Source: CAYNYF01 sp964401385 (GTDB lineage: Bacteria; Planctomycetota; Phycisphaerae; SM23-33). From it: DNA of 24,185 nt. The notes below the pieces were generated by a model. The model ran no database searches, was not told the DNA's origin, and saw only the letters and a program-made list of their open reading frames with translations. The DNA lies in the NCBI GenBank assembly GCA_964401385.1, contig CAYNYF010000067.1, forward strand, positions 1-24,185, read 5' to 3'. Both the position numbers and the translations under genes were made by a program. Positions within the stretch are counted from its first letter, which is position 1. The number at the start of each line of letters is the position of its first letter. This document shows positions 13,108 through 20,700 of this stretch, one piece after another.

Positions 13108-14604
13108 GTGTCTGCGAGGTCGCGCAAGGTTCGCTTCATCGAGCCGGGCAGTCTCCCCGGCCGGCCGTTCAACCCATGGATCCACCGCTGGCCGCTGCTG
13201 GGGCCCATCATTCTGGCCACGATCCTGGATGAGCACGGCTACGACGTGGCGGTCTACAACGAGAACGTCTCCGGGCCGCTGGAGCAAAACGGCGGCGCCC
13301 GCGCGGACGTGCTCAGCGCCGACGTAATCGGCATCACCATCATGACGGCCTCGGCCAACCGGGGATACGATCTGGCCGGGCACATTCGCGCCGCCTCCTC
13401 GCGGGCGACGATCGTCTTCGGCGGCCCGCACGCCACCTTCATGCCCGAGGAGGCCGCCCGGCACGGCGACGTGGTCGTCTGCGGCGAGGCCGAAAACATC
13501 ATTGACGAGATCGCGTCCGGCCAGGTCCGCTCGGGGATCCTCCACCCGGCCCCGCCGGACGACCTGGACGCTCTGCCGACGCTGAAGCACGAGCTGATAA
13601 TCGGCTTCGACCGCCTGGTTCAGGCGGCCGGCAGCCGGCCTCTGTACGAGCTGCCGGTGATGACCTCGCGCGGCTGTCCCCACGGCTGCGTGTACTGCTC
13701 GGTCACGCGGATGTTCGGGCACAAGGTCCGACGGCAGTCGACGGCGAAGGTGATCGAGGACCTCCGCCGGTACCAGCGCCGGGGCTTCCGCCACGTGTTC
13801 TTCTACGACGACAACCTCATGGCCGACCGCGACTGGGCCAAGGACCTGCTGGCCCGCATGGAGCCGATGGGCCTGCGCTGGAACGCCCAGGCGCGGGTGG
13901 ACCTGCACTGGAGCGATTCCCGCCGCCGTCGCGACGACGACTTGCTCGAACTCATGCGCCGCAGCGGCGGCGACGTGCTCTACGTCGGCTATGAGACCAT
14001 CGACGACGCCACCGCCCGGCGGTGGGGCAAGGGATACTGCGGACAGGACACGCTGCGCCAGCGCCTGTACGAGGACACCCGCACCCTGCACCGCTGCGGC
14101 TTCTGGATCCACGGGATGTTCATGCTCGGTCCGGAGCACGGCCAGCGGGACATACGGGAGATCGTCAAGTTCGCCCGGAAGGGCGGCATCGAGTCCATTC
14201 AGCTTTCCGTGCTGACGCCGTTGCCCGGCACGCCGCTGTTCGAGCAGATGCGGGACGAGTTGATCTTCACCGATTTCCCAGGCGACTGGAACTATTACGA
14301 CGGGACGCACTGCGTCTACCGCCACAGGCGGATGGGCATCGCGGCCTTGCAGCAAGCCATCCTCAAAGCCCATGGGCGATACTACCGGTCGGTTCGGCCG
14401 GGGCTGCGGCGGCTGGCGAAGCTGTTCGGAGGCGACGATCGCCCCTCGGACAAACTGCGCCTGCTGAGCCGGCACGTGAAGCTCGCCCCGTCCGTGCTGC
14501 GGGAGTGGAAGCGGGAAACCGCGGTTTACCTGGAACGCGTTCGCGGCAAGGGAGAGGCCTACCTCCTGCCGAGCCCGGGTTCGGGCACCGAAGCGGGCAA
14601 GTAA
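13108..14604 (+). CDS. B12-binding radical SAM protein
   Basis: This 498-residue protein has an N-terminal cobalamin-binding Rossmann-type domain (about residues 5-150, with ADVIGITIMTAS and IVFGGPHATFMPEEAA) and a radical SAM domain with C190-x3-C194-x2-C197 in TSRGCPHGCVYCSV. FFYDDNLMADR, YVGYETIDD and LTPLPGTPLFEQM are the usual later strands of this class, which includes methylases and ring-forming enzymes acting on unactivated carbons. A GTG start at 13108 is chosen for a GGAGG site 6 bases upstream; further upstream the frame is implausibly Arg-rich and overlaps the previous gene. The C-terminal 90 residues are helical and basic, perhaps contacting membrane (inference). The substrate is unknown. 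Confidence 0.87.
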   Translation: MSARSRKVRFIEPGSLPGRPFNPWIHRWPLLGPIILATILDEHGYDVAVYNENVSGPLEQNGGARADVLSADVIGITIMTASANRGYDLAGHIRAASSRATIVFGGPHATFMPEEAARHGDVVVCGEAENIIDEIASGQVRSGILHPAPPDDLDALPTLKHELIIGFDRLVQAAGSRPLYELPVMTSRGCPHGCVYCSVTRMFGHKVRRQSTAKVIEDLRRYQRRGFRHVFFYDDNLMADRDWAKDLLARMEPMGLRWNAQARVDLHWSDSRRRRDDDLLELMRRSGGDVLYVGYETIDDATARRWGKGYCGQDTLRQRLYEDTRTLHRCGFWIHGMFMLGPEHGQRDIREIVKFARKGGIESIQLSVLTPLPGTPLFEQMRDELIFTDFPGDWNYYDGTHCVYRHRRMGIAALQQAILKAHGRYYRSVRPGLRRLAKLFGGDDRPSDKLRLLSRHVKLAPSVLREWKRETAVYLERVRGKGEAYLLPSPGSGTEAGK

Positions 14605-14731
14605 GCGCTTGCAATCTCTGGCGCCGTGACGTAGCTTGGCGTCGAGCGCCGGAAGTTGACCCGGCGACGACACTTCCAGACGTCAATGCTTGTTTTGAGA
14701 AGTTTGCGTGCAGAATGGGGAGGCAGAAGGG

Positions 14732-16174
14732 ATGGCACGTGAGCGTTGGGCTTTGGCGAAACAGGAATTAGGGCAACTGCGCATTGCCGCGGTTCTGAAG
14801 GCGGCGGACCTGACCCTGCGCGTGCCCGGACTGAGGAATTGGTTCCTGGAGAAGGTTCTGGATCGGCTGCAACTGGCCTACGATGAGACCTTTGAGGACG
14901 ACCCCGAGCAGCTCATGCACGTTCGCTGGCTGGGCAGGCACCTGCGCCCGTTCCTGATGCGCCTGATCAACGAGCGTCCCGCCGCCGCCCGGGCGATGGT
15001 GCGCTTCCTCGGCACCTGGTCGGGGGACATGTACCGGCGGACCTCCTTCCAGGTTGCGGGTCGGGCCTCGCCCTGCACCGTGGTCATCGAGCCGACCGAT
15101 CGGTGCAACCTGCACTGCCCCGGCTGCTACGCCAAGAGTTCCAGCGACGGCTGCGACCTGCCTTTCGAGCGGATGGTGCAGATTGTCCAGCAGGTCGTCG
15201 ACATGGGCGTGACCTTGATCACCATCTCCGGCGGGGAGCCCTTCCTGCGCGAAAAGGCCGACCGCACTGTCTCCCGCCTGGGCGAGATGTTCCCCAACCA
15301 GGGCTTCCTGGTCTATACCAACGGCACCCTGATCGACGAGGAGATCGCCGAGCGGCTGGGCAAGGCCGGCAACATCTTTCCCGCCGTCAGCGTGGAGGGC
15401 TTCGAGCACCAGACCGACCGCCGTCGCGGCAGCGGCGTATACCGGCAGGACCGCCGCGCGCGGCAGATCCTGGCCGACCACGAGGTGATGGTGGGGTTCT
15501 CGGCCACGGTGACCAGGGAGAACGCCGAGGCGATCACCTCGGATGCATTCATCGACCTCCGCATCGCCGAGGGCGACCTGTTCGGGTGGTTCTTTCTGCT
15601 CCAGCCGATCGGGCGCTCGCCGCGGCCGGACCTGATGGCGACGGCCGAGCACAGGGCGAAGCTGCGAGAGGCGGTGTATCGCTGGCGCGAGCAGCAGAGG
15701 CCCATCTTCCTGGGCGATTTCTGGAACGACGGTCACTTGGTGGGCGGCTGCATCGCCGGCGGCAGGTACTACTTCCACATCTACGCCAACGGCGACATCA
15801 GCCCGTGCGTCTTCTCCCCGGTTGCCGTCGGCAACATCTTCGAGATCATCGCCGGCCGCAGCCAGTACACCAGCCTGGACGACTTCGTCCAGCGGCATCC
15901 CATGTTCGTCGGCTACCGCGAAAAGCAGAAGCTCATCCGGGACCGCGCGGCCCCGTGCCTGCTGATCGACCGGCCCGAGCTGTTCCGGCAGTTGTGCAGC
16001 GAAGTGGGATACAGAGCCGCCAAGAACATGCCTCCCGACTATCTGGAAGGGCCCATTGCCCAGGCCATCGACGCGGCCGCGGCGGCGTGGCATGCCAAGC
16101 TGCCCGCACTGGAGCCCCTGCCGGCGGAGAGGGAGGCCGACCTTTCGCGACGGGAGACCGCGGCGGCCGTCTGA
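14732..16174 (+). CDS. Radical SAM protein with helical N-terminal domain
   Basis: This 480-residue protein has about 100 residues of helices, then C125-x3-C129-x2-C132 (EPTDRCNLHCPGCYAK), the GGEP motif (ISGGEPFL), YTNGTLID and AVSVEGFEHQTD. Late cysteines in GGCIAGGRYY, ISPCVFSP and APCLLID suggest an extra Fe-S cluster. FWNDGHLVGGCIAGGRYYFH and LLIDRPELF place it in a widespread uncharacterised radical SAM family also found in anaerobic Firmicutes and archaea. The ATG at 14732 is preceded by GGGGAGG at 8 bases, better than the in-frame GTG at 14708. It follows the B12 radical SAM gene by 127 bases, suggesting a shared pathway. Confidence 0.85.
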   Translation: MARERWALAKQELGQLRIAAVLKAADLTLRVPGLRNWFLEKVLDRLQLAYDETFEDDPEQLMHVRWLGRHLRPFLMRLINERPAAARAMVRFLGTWSGDMYRRTSFQVAGRASPCTVVIEPTDRCNLHCPGCYAKSSSDGCDLPFERMVQIVQQVVDMGVTLITISGGEPFLREKADRTVSRLGEMFPNQGFLVYTNGTLIDEEIAERLGKAGNIFPAVSVEGFEHQTDRRRGSGVYRQDRRARQILADHEVMVGFSATVTRENAEAITSDAFIDLRIAEGDLFGWFFLLQPIGRSPRPDLMATAEHRAKLREAVYRWREQQRPIFLGDFWNDGHLVGGCIAGGRYYFHIYANGDISPCVFSPVAVGNIFEIIAGRSQYTSLDDFVQRHPMFVGYREKQKLIRDRAAPCLLIDRPELFRQLCSEVGYRAAKNMPPDYLEGPIAQAIDAAAAAWHAKLPALEPLPAEREADLSRRETAAAV

Positions 16175-16313
16175 GTCACATCTCGGCCTCGCCCCGCCGC
16201 CCGGTGCCCGCCGCCTCAGCGCCCGCCGCCGGGATTCTTCCCCGAAGGCCCGGACGCCGGCTTGAACTTGCCCGCCGCCAGCGATAACGTGCCCTCAAAA
16301 GGAGAGTCCGTCC

Positions 16314-17573
16314 ATGACCGCCCAGCAGGCCAAGCCAGCGGTGACCATCATCGGTGGGGGGATGATCACGGGCATGCAGTTGCTGCCCACGATCTACCAC
16401 ATGCAGCGCGCCGGCCTCCTGGGCGAGATCAACATCTGCGCCCTGAACGCCGCCCCGCTGAAACAGCTCGCCGAGGACCCGTCCCTTCGCCGGGGCTTCC
16501 CCGGGCGGAGCTTTACGCCGCACCCCGACCCGGCCAAGGTGGGCCCGGACCAGACGTTTCCGGAGCTGTACCGCCAGGTGGTCGCCGCCATGCCGCCGCG
16601 CAACATCGTCGTGGTGGCCGTGCCGGATCAGCTCCATTATGGGGTCATCAAGTTCACCCTTGCCCACGACCAGCACGTGCTGACGGTCAAGCCGCTGGTG
16701 CTGAAGCACGCCCAGGCGGTCGAGCTGGAGAAAATGGCGCGGGCGCGCGGGCTGGTGGTGGGCATTGAGTATCACAAGCGCTTCGACTACCGCTCCCTCA
16801 TGGCCCGGCGGGAATACCGCGCCGGCCGGCTGGGCAACTTCCGCGCCGGCCAGGCCAACCTGGTCGAGCCCTACTATTACCGCCACAGCAATTTCCAGAA
16901 CTGGTGCACCTGCGAGAACTCCGACATGTTCACGTACATTGGCTGCCACTACGTGGACCTGGTGCACTTCATCACCGCCCTGATGCCGACCAGCGTTTCG
17001 CTGTACGGCGTGGTGGAGAAATACCCCAACGGCAACGAGGGCTACCTGTGGACCGACGGGCGCGTCCGGTGGGAGAACGACGCGTTCCTGAGCGTGCTCA
17101 ACGGGATGGGCTACCCCGACGCCGGCCCGGGCGGCAACAGCCAGGGAATGACGCTGTTCTGCGACTCAGCCGCCGACGGCTGCCTGATCCGGCACAGCGA
17201 CCAGTACCGCGGCGTCGCCCACAGCTACACGGCCGCCGGCGGCGAGCCGGGCGACACGGTCTACGCCGAGCCGAACCCGGACTACTTCCGCCTGCTGGAC
17301 CTGGGCGACGGCGGGCTGACCCCGGTCGGCTACGGGCACCGCTCGGCCGAGCACATCATCAACACCATCCTGCGCGTCGAGGCCGACGCCGGCGACGACC
17401 TGAAGAAGCGCCAGAAGCTGCTGGCCGGAATCGACCAGGCCGGCATCGTGGCCACACCGGCCAACAGCAGCTACAACGAGCTGGTCATCGAGGCCGCCCG
17501 GCTCTCGCTCGCCAGCGCCGGCCGCGAGGCCATGATCGAGTACGGTCGGAACCCGCGCGTCTACCTGAGCTGA
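16314..17573 (+). CDS. Gfo/Idh/MocA-family NAD(P)-dependent oxidoreductase
   Basis: This 419-residue protein has an N-terminal dinucleotide-binding fold (TIIGGGMITG, 11-20) and the family catalytic lysine in TVKPLVLKH (K126-P127), where the usual EKP reads VKP. EYHKRFDYRS and the FTYIGCHYVDLVHF helix (with the conserved His/Asp) follow. It would oxidise or reduce a sugar, inositol or related alcohol using NAD(P). The length is above the 330-370 typical of the family. A strong AAAGGAGA site precedes the ATG. It stands alone between the radical SAM gene (139-base gap) and the convergent DUF6504-like gene. Confidence 0.9.
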   Translation: MTAQQAKPAVTIIGGGMITGMQLLPTIYHMQRAGLLGEINICALNAAPLKQLAEDPSLRRGFPGRSFTPHPDPAKVGPDQTFPELYRQVVAAMPPRNIVVVAVPDQLHYGVIKFTLAHDQHVLTVKPLVLKHAQAVELEKMARARGLVVGIEYHKRFDYRSLMARREYRAGRLGNFRAGQANLVEPYYYRHSNFQNWCTCENSDMFTYIGCHYVDLVHFITALMPTSVSLYGVVEKYPNGNEGYLWTDGRVRWENDAFLSVLNGMGYPDAGPGGNSQGMTLFCDSAADGCLIRHSDQYRGVAHSYTAAGGEPGDTVYAEPNPDYFRLLDLGDGGLTPVGYGHRSAEHIINTILRVEADAGDDLKKRQKLLAGIDQAGIVATPANSSYNELVIEAARLSLASAGREAMIEYGRNPRVYLS

Positions 17574-17592
17574 TCCGCCGCGCCGCCGGCGG

Positions 17593-17877
17593 TTAGCGCA
17601 GCTTCTTGACCAGCCACCACGTCTTCCTGACGCGGTTGGCGTAGTCGATGTAGATCTCGAAGACCTGGCCTTCCGAATCCTTGACGGTGTAATAGCGGCG
17701 GTGCCTGCGCGTGTACCAGCGGCGGCTGCGCGGCGGGTGGCCGCCGAATCCGGTGTCGACGTGCCGGCCGAGCACTTCGGCGACCTGATGCACCTGTCCG
17801 CGCCACGTGAACCGCATCGGCCGCGGCGAGTTCGGCTCCTGCTCGACCTCGATCTTCTCGCCAATGAATTCGGCCAT
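17593..17877 (-). CDS. DUF6504-like small protein
   Basis: This 94-residue basic protein runs EFIGEKIEVEQ...RFTWRGQVHQVAEVLGRHVD...YYTVKDSEGQVFEIYIDYA...WWLVKKLR. The FIGExIEV start, the FxWRGxxxxVxEVL core and the Y-x-V-x-x-x-x-G-x-V-F-x-I-Y-x-D end match DUF6504, a family of unknown function seen alone or at the ends of DNA-repair proteins in other phyla. The start at 17877 has GGAAGG 9 bases upstream; a longer in-frame start would cross the GTGTATACAC palindrome. It is convergent with the Gfo/Idh/MocA gene and divergent from the aminotransferase. Confidence 0.75.
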   Translation of the reverse strand: MAEFIGEKIEVEQEPNSPRPMRFTWRGQVHQVAEVLGRHVDTGFGGHPPRSRRWYTRRHRRYYTVKDSEGQVFEIYIDYANRVRKTWWLVKKLR

Positions 17878-17907
17878 GGCCGTTGACCTTCCGCCGCTGC
17901 TGTGACA

Positions 17908-17917
17908 GTGTATACAC
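17908..17917. promoter_or_regulatory. Palindromic operator-like site GTGTATACAC
   Basis: A perfect 10-bp palindrome lies in the divergent region between the DUF6504-like gene and the aminotransferase gene. It contains TATACA on both strands, so it could be a -10 box for either gene or a repressor site. No second copy is seen nearby. Confidence 0.35.
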
Positions 17918-18039
17918 ATGCTAATCGCGCCGGGACGAGCATGCAAAGCCGGCTCCGGGCGGTCGAACCGGTCGTCCCGATTCCCCGGCCCGCCCAGCCG
18001 GCGGCGGCCGTCAGGGCCTCAAGCGAGAACGAGGTAGCA

Positions 18040-19407
18040 ATGGCGACGAAAGAGTTTCCCCTGACTCCGGAGCAGGTCAAGCCCGTCAAAACCAGATATC
18101 GCCGCATCCTGACGAAGATCCCCGTGCCCGAGTCGGTAGCGACGCTCGAGCGCCTGCGGCATCTGGAGCCGCGCTCGATGGGCGGGCAGCCGCCGATCCT
18201 TTGGCATCAGGGCCGCGGCGCCCAGGTGCTGGATCCTTACGGCAACATGTGGCTGGACTTCTCCTCCGGCGTGCTGGTGACCGCCTCGGGGCACGGGCAT
18301 CCGAAAATCTGCCGAGCGATCGAGGCCATGGCCGGGCAGGGGATGTACCACGCGTACGGCTTCCCCACGGAGATTCGGGCGGCCCTGCTGGAAAAGCTCA
18401 CGGGCATGCTGCCGCCGCCGCTGAAGCGGGTGTTCCTGCTGACCACCGGCAGCGAGGCGGTGGAGTGCTGCCTCAAGCTGGCCCGCACGCGCGGCCTGGC
18501 CCTCGGCGGACCGGACAAAAGCGTCATCGTGAGCTTCGACAACGCCTTCCACGGTCGGACGATGGGTTCCCAGCTCGCCGGCGGCTCGCCGGCGCTGAAG
18601 GCCTGGATGGGCCAGGGCGACCGGCGCTTCGTCCAGGTCCCGTTCCCCGACGGGTTCCGGCAGGAGGACGTCTCCTTCGACGTGTTCAGCGAGTCCCTTT
18701 CCCGTCAAGGCGTCGATCCCGGCTCGGTCTGCGGCGTCATCAGCGAGACGTATCAGGGCTGCAACGCCACGCTCATGCCGGCCGAGTACGCCCGCCAGCT
18801 CCGCGCCTTCTGCGACCGGCACGAGGCGGTGTTTATCCTGGATGAGATCCAGGCCGGCTTCGCCCGGACGGGCAGGCTGTTCGGCTTCGAGCACCTGGGC
18901 GTCGTTCCTGACCTCGCCGCCTGCGGCAAGGGCATCTCCGGCGGCATGCCCCTCTCGGCCGTGCTGGGCACCGACGAGCTTATGAACCTCTACGGCCCGG
19001 GGGAGATGACCAGCACCCACTCGGCCAATCCGATCTGCTGCGCGGCGGCCCTGGCCAACCTGGCGGTTATCGAGGAAGAGGGCCTGATCGACCGCGCCGC
19101 CAGGGGGGGAAAGGTGCTGGCGGACGGGATGGCCCGCATCCAGGCGGCCAGCGGCGGCAAGGTCACCCACGTTGCCTCGGCCGGGCTGGTGGGGGCCCTG
19201 CAATTCACCGCCCCCGGCACCACTGAGCCGCGCCCGGAGCCGGCCTGGCAGCTCGTCTGGGAAGCGGTCAAGCGCGGCATCATGCTCTTTGCCCCCGTCG
19301 GCGTCGGCGGCTGCGCCGTCAAACTCAACCCGCCGCTGGTCATCGAGGACGACGCCCTGACCGAGGGCCTTGGCGTCGTCGAGGAGATCGCCCGAGAGAT
19401 GGCTTGA
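18040..19407 (+). CDS. PLP-dependent class III aminotransferase
   Basis: This 455-residue fold-type I enzyme belongs to the acetylornithine/4-aminobutyrate aminotransferase group. The PLP lysine is K297 in CGKGISGGMPLSAV, the pyridine-N aspartate is D268 in LDEIQAGFARTG, and TTGSEAVECCLKLAR and FHGRTMGS bind the phosphate and cofactor. The N-terminal RSMGGQPPILWHQGRGAQVLD is typical of the group. It moves an amino group between an omega-amine or amino sugar-like donor and a keto acid; the substrate cannot be read from sequence. It lies upstream of ahbC but lacks the marks of glutamate-1-semialdehyde aminomutase (HemL), so a heme role is not supported. The start at 18040 has GAGG 5 bases upstream. 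Confidence 0.9.
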   Translation: MATKEFPLTPEQVKPVKTRYRRILTKIPVPESVATLERLRHLEPRSMGGQPPILWHQGRGAQVLDPYGNMWLDFSSGVLVTASGHGHPKICRAIEAMAGQGMYHAYGFPTEIRAALLEKLTGMLPPPLKRVFLLTTGSEAVECCLKLARTRGLALGGPDKSVIVSFDNAFHGRTMGSQLAGGSPALKAWMGQGDRRFVQVPFPDGFRQEDVSFDVFSESLSRQGVDPGSVCGVISETYQGCNATLMPAEYARQLRAFCDRHEAVFILDEIQAGFARTGRLFGFEHLGVVPDLAACGKGISGGMPLSAVLGTDELMNLYGPGEMTSTHSANPICCAAALANLAVIEEEGLIDRAARGGKVLADGMARIQAASGGKVTHVASAGLVGALQFTAPGTTEPRPEPAWQLVWEAVKRGIMLFAPVGVGGCAVKLNPPLVIEDDALTEGLGVVEEIAREMA

Positions 19408-19415
19408 GGCGAGTT

Positions 19416-19466
19416 CGCGCGAAGCGGCGCGGATGGTCCGACCATGCGGGAGGCCGGCTTCGCGCG
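19416..19466. repeat. Nested inverted repeat between aminotransferase and ahbC
   Basis: An outer 10-bp perfect inverted repeat (CGCGCGAAGC 19416-19425, GCTTCGCGCG 19457-19466) encloses an inner hairpin ATGGT-CCG-ACCAT (19433-19445). No strong T-run follows, only TTTT at 19474-19477. It could be a terminator of the aminotransferase gene, an RNA leader or an operator for ahbC. Confidence 0.45.
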
Positions 19467-19500
19467 CGGAAGCGTTTTCGGCCCGCCCAATTCGGTTGAT

Positions 19501-19506
19501 TATAAT
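19501..19506 (+). promoter_or_regulatory. Candidate -10 box of the ahbCD operon
   Basis: A perfect TATAAT is found 30 bases before the ahbC GTG start, just downstream of the nested inverted repeat. The best -35 at 18 bases (TTCGGC) is poor, so activator-dependent transcription is possible. Confidence 0.4.
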
Positions 19507-19536
19507 GTGGTGAGTCCCTGAATAGCGGGAACGACG

Positions 19537-20691
19537 GTGATCTCGATATCGACGCTGTATTGCGGGGCGGTGCATCCGTCCCATGAGCTTCGCTACGGCC
19601 GGGCGGGCGGCGCCGGCCGCGGGCCGGTGGTAGTTTACAACTGCACCCGGCAGTGCAATCTCGACTGCGTCCACTGCTACAGCGCCTCGACCGCCGAGGC
19701 CCCGGCCGACGAACTGACCCGGGCCGAGGCCACCGGAATGCTGGACGACCTGGCCGCCATGGGCGTGCCCGTGGTGCTGTTCACCGGCGGCGAGCCCGTC
19801 CTGAGGGACGACCTGCCGGAGCTGCTGGCTCACGCCGTCCGGGCCGGCATGCGGGCGGTCGTCTCCACCAACGGCACGCTGATCACCGCGGAGATGGCGC
19901 GGAGGTTTGCCGAGATCGGCGTCGGCTACGTGGGCGTCAGCGTCGACGGGCTCCGGGCCGCGCACGACGCCTTTCGCCGCCGGGACGGGGCGTTCGCCTC
20001 GGCCATGGCCGGCCTGGAGCACTGCCAGGGCGCCGGCGTCAAGGTGGGGCTGCGGATGACGCTGACGCGCCGCAACGTCGCCGACCTGGAGGGCGTCTTC
20101 GAGCTGGTTCGCCGGCGCGAGATTCCCCGGGTCTGCTTTTACCACCTGGTGTACACCGGGCGGGGAAGCACGCTGCGGGGCGAGGACCTCTCCGCCGGGC
20201 AGCGGCGGGCGGTGCTGGACCGGATCATGGACCTCACGGCCGAGCTGCTCGCCGACGGGCGGAAGGCGGAGGTTCTCACCGTCGATAACCACGCCGACGG
20301 GCCTTTCGTGTATCTCCGGCTGGCGCGGGAGAACCCGGCGCGTGCGGCCGAGGCGCTGGAGCTGCTGCGGGCCAACGGCGGCAACGCCTCCGGCGTTCGC
20401 CTGGCGTGCATCGGCTCGGACGGCGACGTCATGCCCGACCAGTTCTGGCGAAGCCAAGTGCTGGGCAACGTTCGCCGCCGGCCGTTCAGCCGGATCTGGG
20501 CCGACGAGTCGATCGGTCTGCTGGCCGAGCTTCGCCGCCGGCCCCGACCGCTCAACGGCCGCTGCCGCCGCTGCCGCTGGCTGGACGTCTGCAACGGCAA
20601 CTTCCGCGCCCGGGCCGAGGCCGCCACCGGCGAGACCTGGGGGCCCGACCCGGCCTGCTATCTGACAGAGGAAGAGATCGCCCCGGCGTAG
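19537..20691 (+). CDS. ahbC: AhbC, 12,18-didecarboxysiroheme deacetylase (radical SAM)
   Basis: This 384-residue radical SAM enzyme removes acetate side chains from 12,18-didecarboxysiroheme to give Fe-coproporphyrin III, the third step of the siroheme-dependent (alternative) heme b pathway. The opening ISTLYCGAVHPSHELRYGR and PVVVYNCTRQCNLDCVHCY (C40, C44, C47) are characteristic of AhbC/NirJ-type proteins. GGEPVLRDDLPEL, STNGTLIT, SVDGLRAAHDAFR and LGNVRRRPFSRIW follow. C343, C346, C352 and C374 at the end would hold an auxiliary 4Fe-4S cluster. The start is a GTG with a modest site. It lies 9 bases from ahbD. NirJ of heme d1 synthesis is a close relative, but pairing with AhbD and the N-terminus favour AhbC. 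Confidence 0.87.
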   Translation: MISISTLYCGAVHPSHELRYGRAGGAGRGPVVVYNCTRQCNLDCVHCYSASTAEAPADELTRAEATGMLDDLAAMGVPVVLFTGGEPVLRDDLPELLAHAVRAGMRAVVSTNGTLITAEMARRFAEIGVGYVGVSVDGLRAAHDAFRRRDGAFASAMAGLEHCQGAGVKVGLRMTLTRRNVADLEGVFELVRRREIPRVCFYHLVYTGRGSTLRGEDLSAGQRRAVLDRIMDLTAELLADGRKAEVLTVDNHADGPFVYLRLARENPARAAEALELLRANGGNASGVRLACIGSDGDVMPDQFWRSQVLGNVRRRPFSRIWADESIGLLAELRRRPRPLNGRCRRCRWLDVCNGNFRARAEAATGETWGPDPACYLTEEEIAPA

Positions 20692-20700
20692 AGGCAACAG

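Noticed and set aside
12991..14673. A 560-codon minus-strand frame opposite the B12 radical SAM gene.
   Set aside because: Shadow of a motif-rich gene on the other strand; no recognisable domain.
18040..19407. Glutamate-1-semialdehyde aminomutase (HemL) linked with ahbCD.
   Set aside because: Sequence around the PLP lysine and the substrate region follows the acetylornithine/GABA aminotransferase pattern, and there is a structured 129-base gap before ahbC.
18019..20697. An 892-codon open frame on the minus strand opposite the aminotransferase and ahbC.
   Set aside because: Antisense to two genes with full motifs; the protein is low-complexity and rich in Arg, Gly, Ala and His, as expected from GC-rich shadows.
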